Positions 1-9,730 of a stretch of 64,000 nt of DNA are shown here, piece after piece. The notes beneath the pieces were generated by a model. It was not told the DNA's origin and ran no database searches. It saw nothing but the letters and a program-made list of their open reading frames with translations. The stretch's first letter is position 1; each line of letters opens with the position of its first letter. The DNA lies in NCBI GenBank assembly GCA_050084515.1, contig CM114275.1:14322001-14386000 (forward strand). Reading direction: 5' to 3'. This stretch comes from Blasia pusilla (lineage: Eukaryota; Marchantiophyta; Marchantiopsida; Blasiales). A program made the translations under genes and the position numbers.

Positions 1-173
1 CCTTGGGCAACTCCAGCTCCTCGTCCCCCAACGGACCACCTGGTGCACGACCTTTAGGCCCACCCGAACCAACTACTCGCTCTGGTACCCTCTCTGGCCG
101 TCGGTCTGGATGTAACTTAGGGTGTAAGCTGAAACATCAGGCGCATGTATGACCGTACCTCTGACAATAATAA
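1..173. other. Unassigned sequence left of LINE A
   Basis: No gene is recognised. On the minus strand one frame stays open over about 40 codons with a proline/arginine/glycine-rich composition, which is not enough to assign it. It ends where the 3' tail of LINE copy A begins. Confidence 0.4.
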
Positions 174-294
174 AATGATAAATGGTAAATAGATCAAGCC
201 CGTGGGACCCAAAGGATCAAAAGGCTGAAAAACATATTACAAGTCATTCATTCACTGATCCGGAAAAAAGATCCTAAAGACCTTCTCCTATCTA

Positions 295-2306
295 CTACCT
301 AGAGCACTTGAGCGATGAATAAAATTTGCGGAGTGCCATTGGTTTCAAGTCCCAATTGCGTTCCACCACATTCCACTTTGAAGACCAAATCACCACATCC
401 GCAATCCATCCTATGGAACGTGTCGCTCGCAAAGCTTGATGAGGGACGCGAGAAACATCAAGAGATCTCACCCTTGCGATGTAAGTGATGGTCAAGTAAA
501 GAGCTTCCGCCTCTAGAGGAAGACAACCTATTTCTGCAAGAAGAATAGCATAAGGAGTTTGGTTTCTTACACCCAATTCTTCATGTAGAAAGATCTTTTG
601 CACCCTCTCCACGCACTCCCAACCTGTATTCTTACAACTAGGGTCCCAAACTTGGGTCCCATATAAGACCACCGGCAACACTAAGCTCCTCCTAAATAAG
701 AACTTCCTAAGACCCCAAGACACAAGATGAGCTCTTCCACACCTATTTAAATATAGAGCTTTGTAACCAACTTCTATTCTCTTTTGCACGCAAGATGCCA
801 AACTATAGTCATGAGAGAAATCAATGCCTAGATATTTGTAACTCTTCACTTGTTCTAATTGTAGATCTTTGTAAAAGAATGAGAACTTAGATCTAGTACC
901 TACTATAATTACTTTAGACTTTTCCATATTAACCTCCATCTGATTCTGGGTGCAAAACCTTGCCAAAGTGTTGAGGTATTTTTGTAGACTAATGCCATCA
1001 CGTGCTAGTAATATGATATCATCTACATACAAAAGAGCTTTGATGACAAACTCCCCAAGCTTGACACCTTCACTATCACATTCCTCCAACCACTTTTTGA
1101 TATCATCTATGAAAACTCCAAATAGAGTAGGGGAGAGAGGGCAACCTTAAATGACTCCGGTGGTACTCAAGATCTCTTGAGTTTGTGAACCTTTGATTTT
1201 GGCCCGAACGGAATGGTATAACGTGGCCACGGTTGCTAGGAGATTTGGTGGTTCTCCAATGGCTTGCAATCTTTCCCATAAGAGCTTAACGCAAAACAAA
1301 GCTTTTTCATTGCCCTTAGATTTCTCCCATAAAACACACAAGGCCAAGATATGGTCGATGGTGTTGTATGTTGGGCGAAAACAAGCTTGGATCCGTGCTG
1401 TCTTTTGGAAAGACTCTGTCCATGCGCTCAACTTTGACTCCACAAATTTCCCAAATGTGTTTTAGCTTCTTGGGAGAAGCTAAAACAGATTGACAAATCG
1501 AGAGAGGAATTGCCTTTGACAGTGAGAGAGTAAACAAAAGAGGTGCGTGATCGGATTCAGGCTGAGGTTCTAGAATATCAAATGTAGAGATAAGAGAGCT
1601 ATTAGCGGGCGAGGACATAAGATAATCGATGATGCTAGCGCCGGTAGAGGAGAAACACGTATTGGAGTGAGAGTTGGGAAAATGAGAGGTTCCATTAAGA
1701 ACTTTCAAATTACAAGTGGCTCCAAAGGTTAAAAAATGCTCTGTCAAAGGATTTGTAGAAAGATCTGAAGAGATTCTAGACCACAAACCATCCTCATATT
1801 CTTCGAGAAGAGGAAAAATCAAGGAATCATTGAATTGGGTAAATTGAGCAGTACGTGTGCAAGCATTGAAATCTCCAACTAGAAAGACTTCACCTTTGCT
1901 TTGATATTTGAGAACATCCCCAATAAGTTGATTGAACGGTTGACTTTGATTGTAAGTGCATGTTGAGTAGATAGGCATGGAGAGTGGTGCAAAATAACAA
2001 ACTGCCAAATAACAATAAGATCCCCCAACCAAACCAAGATGTAGCCACTGATATTGGCCCCTGATATCTTGATCTTCTAGATGTATGAGTTGTAGAAATT
2101 GAGACTTGATGAAAGTAGCAATATTGTCATAACCCCTTCCTGCCCGTTGCCTTCTTTGGTTCCATGTCGATCCCACCAAAGTAAACCCTTGCATCTCTGC
2201 AATAGTTTGGCTCTCATGTTCCCAAGTCTCCACAATATTGATGATGTCCGCCATCTCCCAAACTGGTAGAGCACTCACATACTTTGATGTTGAAAGGCCT
2301 CCACAT
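295..2306 (-). pseudogene. LINE A ORF2: endonuclease and reverse transcriptase, broken
   Basis: ORF2 normally nicks the target DNA and copies the LINE RNA at the nick. The endonuclease part (about 1460-2278) shows the GDFNA and SDHAPLLF motifs of the L1-type (APE-like) endonuclease. The RT part (295-1089) shows the YVDDIILLA active-site box (YADD in other copies). An ATG at 2306 lies just before the first endonuclease strand, but 8 bases are missing right after it compared with copies F and L, which shifts the frame. A large internal deletion joins the endonuclease end to a mid-RT segment. The C-terminal zinc knuckle of other copies is absent here. This is a pseudogene. Confidence 0.88.
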
Positions 2307-2330
2307 CAACACTCTCAGCTTCTTGGATTG

Positions 2331-3058
2331 CTAGGTTGATAACTCTCTTTTTCTCTGGGTAACAATTGCTCGACCATCGTATAGATAAGCAATAAAACCC
2401 GCTTCTTGAGCCTCTTTGACCTTTGCAAGCTCCTTTCTCCTAACTTTGACTTTTAGAGGTGTAAGATCAAGATCCAACCATATCCTCTGTCCTTTGAGAA
2501 TGGCCTTGTTAGCCATGATAGTATCACATTGAGTTTGATCAACAAACTTAACTAGAATGGCACGAGGTTGTGTTCCCGTTTTCCCAATATGGAAAGCTTG
2601 AGCCAAGTCTGGATTGTGAACATGAAGTGTATCAACCAAGAATTTTGTGACAACACTCTTCATCTCTTCGCTCTCTGTTTCCGGCAAACCTGAGATTCTC
2701 ACATTCTTTCTACGGGCAAATTGGTTTTCCTTTTCTATCTCTTGCTCTTGATAGAAAGAAATATGAGCAACCTTTGTAGCTTCAGCATAAGGTTTCACTT
2801 TCACTTCTAAATTTTCAACAACCTCATGCAATCCTGAACTATTGGGAGTAGTCCCTTATGATGATGCCTTCTCTTGAACATCCGCAACAAATTTGGAAAG
2901 ATCGAGCATCACACTAGAGCTATCTTTCAACACTTTCTTCAAAACCTCTTGCGTTGCCTTTAACTCTCGGATTTGAATATGTGCGAGGTTCAATTGAAAA
3001 GTATGTATCAATGCAAGACCACTTGCACTAGATTCAAGATTTCGTCTTGAGTAGTCAT
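2331..3058 (-). pseudogene. LINE A ORF1: coiled-coil/RRM RNA-binding protein
   Basis: ORF1 proteins of this type coat the LINE RNA. The start at 3058 (MTTQDE) matches copies F and L. The N-terminal half is a heptad-rich helical region, partly deleted and interrupted near 2850. The C-terminal half begins KNVRISGLPETESEE and continues with an RRM-like segment (GTQPRAILVKF), as in L1 ORF1p of animals and algae (Transposase_22 family) rather than the CCHC-knuckle ORF1 of most seed-plant LINEs. It ends RKRELST followed by UAG at 2331-2333. The endonuclease frame of ORF2 follows in the same frame in intact copies. Confidence 0.8.
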
Positions 3059-3152
3059 CTTGTAGTCGACTTCACTACATCCCAGATATTGCACGACCTC
3101 CAATAAAGTATTACTGAATCTCCAACACCACACAACTTCTGCTCTAGAAGAG

Positions 3153-3612
3153 GGTTATACTTGAGATTCGTAGGACAAGGGCACTCCACGTTATTTCAAA
3201 AACTCAGCTTCATATGACTCTCCACCTCAAAGATATGGCCTTCGCAAGATTCACATCTGAAATCCTCAAATCTAGAAGAGCATAAACTCAAACCTCTCAC
3301 AAATTTGTCTGTGTAACTCGGTTGTCTTTGCAATTTGCGGGGCTAAGGCACCTTATCACACTCCACATTGCCTCAAATTCTAAATTTCATATGACACTTC
3401 ATCTTAAAGATATGGCCTCTACAAGATTCAAATCTGAAATCCTAAAATTTACAAGAGCAGAAACTCAAATCTTTCACAACTTCGTCTGTGTAACTCGGTT
3501 GTTCTTGCAATTTGGAAGGCTAAGGCAAATCCTCACACTACACGTTGCCTCGAAATTTCAGCTTCATGTCACACTACATCTCAAAGATATGACCTTCGCA
3601 AGATTCAGATAT
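3153..3612 (-). repeat. LINE A 5' monomer array
   Basis: Three units start near 3153, 3320 and 3497, at the recurring motif GGTTGTNCTTGCAATTT. The period is 167-177 bp. The same monomer lies just upstream of ORF1 in copies F, K and L, so it belongs to the element and probably carries its promoter, as in mouse L1. The third unit breaks off inside the monomer and continues into an unrelated ~180-bp array. Confidence 0.85.
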
Positions 3613-4600
3613 CATATTGATTTGAAACTTGGTAGAAATGATCCCGAGGGTGTATGTATCTCCCTTGAAAAGTCTAAAGTCCAATGGAGTTTTGAAAAAA
3701 CCTCAAAATTTATTAATTCATTTTTTTATTTGCGCCCTTAGACCTCCAATTCAAAATGGGTTCTTTTGATTTTTCATCATGTCCATGCATGTCGTCTTGA
3801 GTTGAAACCTGGTAGAAATGATCACTTGGGTGTATGTAGATTCCTTGAAAATTTTCAAGTCCAATGGAGTTGTGACCAAAACCTCAAAATTTATCATATC
3901 ATTTTTTGACGCGCGCCCTTAAATTTCCAATGAAAATGGAATCCTTTCATTTTTCATCTTCTCCAAGTATGTCATCTTGATTTGAAACTTGGGATATATG
4001 ATTCCCTAGGGGCATGTAGCTATCTTGCAAAGTTTCAACAAAATTAGAGTTGTGACAAAAATCTCAAATTTTATTAATCCATTTTTTGACCCGCGCCCTT
4101 AAACCTCCAATGAAAATGGGGTATTTCCATTTTTCATCTTGTTCAAGTATGTCATCTTGAGTAGAAATTTGGTAGACATCATCCCTAGGATGTATGTAGC
4201 TCCCTTTCAAAGTTTCAAGTCCAATGGAGTTATGACCAAAACCGCAAAATTTATCATATTATTTTTTGACGCGGACCCTTAAACCTCCAATGAATGGAGT
4301 CCTTTCATTTTTCATCTTGTTCAAGTATGTCATCTTGATTTGAAACTTGGGAGACATGATTCCCTAGGGTCATGTAGCTATCTTGCAAAGTTTCAACAAA
4401 AATAGAGTTGTGACAAAAATCTCAAATTTTATTAATCCATTTTTTGACCCGCGTCCTTAAACCTCCAATGAAAATGGGGTCTTTCCATTTTTCATCTTGT
4501 TCAAGTATGTCATAGAGTTGTAGAGTAGATCCCTATGATGTATGTAGCTCCCTTGCAAAGTTTCACATAAAATAGAGTTGTGACCAAAATCTAAAAAATA
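3613..4600. repeat. ~180-bp tandem array with alternating unit types
   Basis: Five to six units start near 3624, 3804, 3984, 4166, 4340 and 4513, recognised by TTGAAACTTGG and by CCCTTAAACCTCCAATG. Two unit types alternate. Type a has CAAGTCCAATGGAGTT with TTTATCATAT. Type b has CAACAAAATTAGAGTT with TTTATTAATCC. The array therefore has a ~360-bp dimer structure. The period is typical of nucleosome-length plant satellites. No gene lies here. Confidence 0.85.
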
Positions 4601-4781
4601 AATTCACTCCACAAATTCATACTTTCCAATTTCACCATCAATGTCCAAAACATTGCTTTATTAGCAAAAATGTTACAAAAAGGGATTATTTGAGAACGAC
4701 ATTCGTAAAATAGTCTTTGGAAAAGATGTTTTGATATGACTATTTACTACTCTGTTTCGCTAAAGTCACAAAATTACTGTA

Positions 4782-5906
4782 CTAGTCTAGGTCTAAGGTT
4801 GGATCCGGTGGATTAAGATGTAGGCGGAAATTTGGCGGCTCAAGACTTCGGAGTCGGGTGGATTGGCGACGATTTCCTACGGCAATTATTTCATCATCGG
4901 AGAAGATGTATGAACTATCCATGCCATGATTGATGGGTTGAGAGTTTGGAACAACAGGTATGAGAACATCATTATCATTAGGCTCATCAACTAAGTCCAC
5001 TCTTTGAACGTTCAAAGATTGTGGAGGAGAATCTTGCATAGGTTCACAAGACTCGATGGAATAATTTTGAATTCCTACTTGTACGATAATTTGAGGGTCG
5101 TAGGTTGTGTTAGCTGAAGTGCTGGGTAGATTCACTTCTCTTGAAGTCTTCCGTTGTTGCTCTTCGGCGTGCTCTCAAATCCAATGTTCCATTACATTGT
5201 CATCTTCGTCTCTTCAAGGCCCGTCGGAGTCAACATTTTGAGTGTTGCCAATATGGGTATCCAGACTCCCTTCGGTGCCAACCATGCCATAATTTCCACA
5301 TAGCACATCCACATCCTCTAGGTCCTCATCTTGCAAGTCGAGGTTATCTTCATGATCACCATCAAGGTTTCGTGCTTGTAAGCTAGACTCACTACCATCT
5401 TCTACAACCCTTGTAGCTTGTTCTTGTCCATCCCTTTCAAAAAATTATTGCTCGTACAAGAGTCCTTGTCTTGATTTCCGAGAAACACCTTTGTCTCCAA
5501 ACCTTGAGTTTGTGTAGATGTACACCAAATCCCTTACATGCTCATTGGTCAATTTATTCCTATGCTTGTTGTGGATAAAACCATAACTACTCCAATTTTT
5601 CTCTGTTGAAGAAGAAGAGACCACTTGTGCTAATACAGACTTAGCCACATAGCGCAATGTTGGTGCACCTTGACCGTGCATGCTCCGCCAATCAGAGGGA
5701 CAAAGTGAATCGACGACTTCCTTACCAAACTCATCCATAAATACTTCATGATGGTTCATAATCTTGCCAAACTCTTGCAAACAAGAACTTACAAAAGAAA
5801 TTGCCTCCGTGACATTGAGGCCATCCACCGCCTTTGCATAGAGTTTCAGATATTGTTTGAAATCTCTCATGCACTCGTCATTTGAAATGACGTCTTGCAC
5901 ACTTCA
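4782..5906 (-). pseudogene. hAT-superfamily transposase, C-terminal remnant
   Basis: The stretch at 5445-5900 encodes the C-terminal dimerisation domain of a hAT transposase. It shows W-R-S-M-H-G-Q-G-A-P-T-L, then SSSSTEKNWSS, then HRNKLTNEHVRDLVYIYTN, which match the family pattern of A/P...L..vA..vL...SSs..ER.wS followed by the RN.L motif. A downstream segment (4782-5135) is an acidic tail. The two are separated by a frameshift around 5140-5440. The upstream catalytic part is absent: at about 5906 the sequence changes abruptly to LINE B. A remnant of a cut-and-paste DNA transposon, not functional. Confidence 0.85.
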
Positions 5907-7190
5907 TACCTTGGACATGTAACAAACACATGCTCTTCATCCTCAATTTTTTCTCCGTCACATAACCTACAAATTCGTTCACTTCTATCAATTTTAAACC
6001 ATCGTCCTTCCTCAATTCCTAGCCTATGGGACCCAGTTCTTTGACGTGCGATAATATGTCGTAAAAATGTGGAGATCCCCGCAAGTAGGTATCCTTGTTC
6101 ACAATATACAAGCATAGGATTAACATGAAGTTGATAAAACTCCATTTTGGTGCCCCGACTGCTCCAAATGATGTTGAGAGATTGCTTCTGTAGATGCTCA
6201 CGGAGGGCCATCGGTTTCAAGTCCCAATTGCGTTCCGCCACATTCCACTTTGAAGACCTAGTCACCACATCCGCCATCCACCCTATGGAACGTGTGGCTC
6301 GCAAAGCTTGATGAGGGACGCGAGAAACATCAAGAGATCTCACCCTTGCGATGTAAGTGATGGTCAAGTAAAGAGCTTCAGCTTCTAGAGGAAGAAAACC
6401 TGTTTCCGCAAGAAGAATAGCATATAGAGTTTGATTTCTTACGCCCAATTCTTCATGTAGAAAGATCTTTTGCACTCTTTCCACGCACTCCCAACCTGTC
6501 TTCTTACAACAAGGGCCCCAAACTTAGGTCCCATATAAGACCACTGGCAACACTAAGCTCCTCCTAAATAAGAACTTCCTAAGACCCCAAGACACAAGAT
6601 GAGCTCTTCTACACCGATTTAAAAATGAATATAGAGCTTTGTAACGAGCTTCTACTCTATTGTGCACGCAAAGTGCCCAACTATAGTCATGAGAGAAATC
6701 GATGCTTAGATATTTGCAACTCTTCACTTGTTCTAATTGTAGACCTTTGTAAAAGAACGAGAACTTGGATCTAGTACCCACTATAATGACTTTAGACTTC
6801 TCCATATTTACCTCCATCTGATTATGGATACTAAACCTTGCCAAAGTGTCGAGGTGCTTTTGTAAACTAATGCCATCACGTGCTAGTAATATGATATCAT
6901 CTGCATACAATAGAGCTTTGATGACAAACTCCCCAAGCTTGACACCTTCACTATCACATTCCTCCAACCACTTTTCGATATCATCTATGAAAACTCCAAA
7001 AAGTGGAGGGAAGAGAGGGCAACCTTGAATGACTCCAATGGTACTCAAGATCTCTTGAGTTTGTGAACCTTTGATCTTGGCCCGAACGGTATGGTATAAC
7101 GTGGCCACGGCTGCTAGGAGATTTGGTGGTACTCCAATGGCTTGGAGCCTTTCCCATAAGAGCTTACGAGGTACAGTATCAAAAGCTTTC
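5907..7190 (-). pseudogene. LINE copy B: reverse transcriptase fragment
   Basis: Minus-strand ORF2 fragment from the RT palm to the C-terminal zinc knuckle. It contains GCPLFPPLFGVF, YADDIILLA, and the end domain CRLCDGEKIEDEEHVFVTCP, the zf-RVT knuckle. A stop codon interrupts it near 6525 (the CAA of GTQVWG is TAA). The 3' UTR and tail are missing because the copy is cut at the hAT junction (about 5906). Its 5' side is cut at about 7190, where a Ty3/gypsy scrap begins inside the motif SKKAFDTV. Confidence 0.9.
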
Positions 7191-7357
7191 TTGGAATGCC
7201 ACATGTCTTTCTTCAGTCCATACGTACTCAGCATCCTTCCTCAATAACTCTGTATGACCGAGCGGCACTCCGAGAGTAGTCCTTAACAAAATGCCTATAG
7301 TACCCCACACAGCCAAGGAATCGTCGTAATTCCTTCAGATTTGTTGGGATTTTCCAG
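7191..7357 (-). pseudogene. Ty3/gypsy pol scrap (RT to RNase H linker)
   Basis: The minus strand reads PTNLKELRRFLGCVGYYRHF then VKDYS, and in a second frame TELLRKDAEYVWTEERHVAF. These match the hallmark Ty3/gypsy stretch following the RT active site (eLRsFLGl.gYYRrFI..fS..a.pLt.Ll.kd..f.W). One frameshift separates the halves. Only about 165 bp survive. It is wedged exactly between the truncated ends of LINE B (minus) and LINE C (plus), with no LTR. Confidence 0.82.
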
Positions 7358-8207
7358 AGCCATTTTTTAACCTTTGGAGCCACTTGTAATTTGAAAGTTC
7401 TTAATGGAACCTCTCATTTTCCCAACTCTCACTCCAATACGTGTTTCTCCTCTACCGGCGCTAGCACCATCGATTATCTTCTGTCCTCGCCCGCTGATAG
7501 CTCTCTTATCTCTACATTTGATGTTCTAGAACCTCATCCTGAATCAGATCATGCACCTCTTTTGTTTACTCTCTCACTGTCAAAGGCAATTCCTCTCTCG
7601 ACATGTCAATCTATTTTAGCTTCTCCCAAGTTTCGCTTAGATCATGGTAAAAAAGATCTTTATATGCTACATTTACAATAACTCTTGACTCGCATTGTAT
7701 GGAGCCCGGATCCAAACACGGCAAGTATGCAACTAACCGAATTGCTCAAAAAGAGTGCATCTAAGTTCTTTTCGCGCCATAGGGATAGAAGTGCTAGGAG
7801 GCTACCTTGTAATGGGTGGTTTGACTCTGAATGCAAGCAAGCAAGGGCACGATCAGTTGATAAATCTTTGGATATCCCAAGTCGGCTTATTATGACGAGC
7901 CTTTATAAATACTTGGTGAAATTTAAGAAACGAGCTTTCTTGCGGCGGAAATAAGAGTCCTTGACAAGGGAGCTGCATGAGGACCCCAAATCATTTTGGA
8001 GACGGTTAGTAGTACGATCTTTAAAACCTATTCTTGATCCCAAGTCTTTGATATCTTTTTCCGAAAAGCTCTATTTCTTCCCCGATGCTACATCTATGCC
8101 ACGTTGTGAAGGAATACCTGGCTTATTCTCTGAAGGAGAGGTGATGACTCAACTTAGAAGATTGGCGAATGGTAAATGCGAGGATTTGGATGGTCTTTCT
8201 ATTGAAA
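7358..8207 (+). mobile_element. LINE copy C: endonuclease end and RT start
   Basis: Plus-strand ORF2 fragment. It holds the end of the endonuclease (SNTCFSSTGASTIDYLL, SDHAPLLFTLSLSKA), then the linker (NGWFDSECKQARARS) and the start of RT up to CEDLDGLSIE. There is a stop after MLHLQ and another TAA after KRAFLRRK (7952-7954), where copies D and K have CAA. The same TAA occurs in copy H. Both ends are truncated, and it runs directly into composite element copy 1 at 8207. Confidence 0.9.
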
Positions 8208-9240
8208 AATTGGCATGCCTCCACAAGTGAAATTCTTTGGCATGCTTGTGACGACCTCGAGGAGGAATTAACACTTTCTGCTCCACTTGTGCTGGGGCAG
8301 AGGGCATTTTCATGAATGTTCAATCCCTGCAACGACGGCAATGTTAGAAGGGAACGAAAATAACTCAACAGTCAAAGACATAAGCTACCTGTCGGAACCA
8401 TACGGGTTGCAAAGCCGAGGCATCCCATGAACGACTCTGCGACCCGTCGGGTCCCGACGTGTTGCAACCTTAAACCCACCTATTGCAACCCGTCGGAACC
8501 AGACGAGTTGCAAGGCCGAGTCATCCCATGAACGACTCTGCGACTCATGGGATCCCAACGTGTTGCAACCTTGAATCCACCTACTGCAACCCGTCGGATT
8601 CAGACAGGTTGCAAGGCCGAGGCATCCCATGAACGACTCTGCGACCCGTCGGTTTCTGTCGGGTTGCACACTCGGGTTTGACCAAAATTCCGGATGCAAC
8701 CCGTCGGTTTCCGTCGGGTTGCACACTCGGGCAACCCGTCGCATCCGACAGCTTGCTTGGTTTCTTCGGTTTGAAATCCCTATAGTTTCCACGCTTCTCA
8801 ACTTGAGCTGCAACTTTACAAACAATTCTCAACGTGAGCTTGACAAGACAAAATAGTGAACTCACCTTCCGCATGAAGTTTCCCCATTGTCTCATACGTA
8901 CAGTCCACCAACTCAACCAAGAGCATAACTCTTTGTACTTCCCCTCAATCGCATGCTTCCTCCACCACCCATGAAGTTCTTCTTGGCATTCCATGGCCTG
9001 CTTCAAGGTTTTGCTGTCCTTGCAACGTTGGAGTAGAGTGACATCCTCTGTCCTCTTATTCTCCTTGATGCAAGATTTGGTGTACCGGGTCACAGACTGT
9101 TGCCAATGGAAAGCATCCAACCTTTCCCTCTCCGGTTGAACCTCTCCATCCCAAAACACTTCCCGGATAGCAATCCACCCAGGTTGTGCATTGTCCACCA
9201 TGAACCCATAAATTTCTGGAGGTGGCCTTTTGTTTTCCAC
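8208..9240 (-). pseudogene. Mutator-like transposase remnant, copy 1
   Basis: Two coding blocks match copy 3. The upstream block (9240 to 8866) encodes YGFMVDNAQPGWIAIREVF, which carries the putative second catalytic Asp, then DAFHWQQSVTRYTK and a Trp-rich helical stretch ending RMRQWGNFMRK. The downstream block (8326 to 8208) encodes LNIHENALCPSTSGAE and a Ser-rich tail. Between them (8327-8865) lies an intron with good signals on the minus strand: donor GTGAGT, branch-like TTCTAAC and acceptor TTGCAG. The N-terminal zinc cluster and the first catalytic Asp are deleted. It cannot make a working transposase. Confidence 0.7.
8395..8752. repeat. 27-bp palindromes in the transposase intron, copy 1
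   Basis: Several degenerate copies of the palindrome (arm GCAACCCGTCGG, three bases, arm CCGACGGGTTGC) lie inside the minus-strand intron 8327-8865. They are interleaved with a repeated spacer reading GAGGCATCCCATGAACGACT, seen three times. Confidence 0.85.
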
Positions 9241-9295
9241 TTACGGATTACGTTGCGGGGGTACCTCGCGTTCTTGTCCGAAGAAGGCGGAGGCG

Positions 9296-9391
9296 CTCAA
9301 CCTGTCGGTCTCCGACGGGTTGCTCGCACACCTCGTATTATCTTCCCAGGACGGCGGAGGCGCGCAACATGTCGGACTCTGACGGGTTGCC
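9296..9391. repeat. Two palindromes upstream of the promoter, copy 1
   Basis: Two 27-bp palindromes about 70 bp apart lie just before the TATA box. They correspond to the last units of the longer array in copy 3 (62767-63462). Confidence 0.8.
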
Positions 9392-9467
9392 ATTTTTCAC
9401 GTCTGGACTTTTGTAACGGCCGGCATGTCGCCGTCGAAAGGACGACGGGACCCAACGGCTAGAAAAG

Positions 9468-9475
9468 TATAAATA
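9468..9475 (+). promoter_or_regulatory. TATA box of the WDGNHR gene, copy 1
   Basis: TATAAATA within a block AACGGCTAGAAAAG-TATAAATAGGGC that is nearly identical at 45344 and 63546. The ATG follows about 260 bases downstream in all three copies. This supports a conserved RNA polymerase II core promoter. The leader contains many short CGACTCATC/GCGAGAC motifs. Confidence 0.75.
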
Positions 9476-9730
9476 GGGCAGAAATCGCTCATTTCCAGTT
9501 TCTCATTTTGCGATCTCCATTCCTCTCCCACGTAGCAGCTCATCAGATACCAAGGGGCGTTTCACACGGCGAGTCATCGCGAGTCGATACGAGGGAACGA
9601 GAGCGAGATGGTTCGACCGAACGATCGCGAGACGATCCGAGCTATCCATCAAGGCGACTCATCTCGACATGTGGAAGGCGATTGATCAAGCAATTCATCG
9701 TGGACATAGGTGGAGGCATTTCCGGGAAAA

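Larger units (their letters stand above)
174..3612 (-). mobile_element. LINE retrotransposon copy A, with 5' monomers
   Basis: This is a non-LTR retrotransposon read right to left. In element order it holds a 5' array of ~175-bp monomers (3153-3612), ORF1 (ATG at 3058), ORF2 with endonuclease and partial reverse transcriptase, a 3' UTR, and a tail of TTTACCA-type heptamers at 174-195. Homologous copies recur across the window. ORF2 is shortened: the segment linking endonuclease to the RT active site is missing, and the sequence passes from the region of the endonuclease end (about 1450) directly into the mid-RT region. Frameshifts and stops show it is dead. Confidence 0.9.

Noticed and set aside
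8629-9462. Plus-strand frames opposite the transposase remnant (e.g. at 9100-9462).
   Set aside because: They are shadows of the minus-strand transposase and of the palindromes. Conservation between copies 1 and 3 follows the minus-strand frame.
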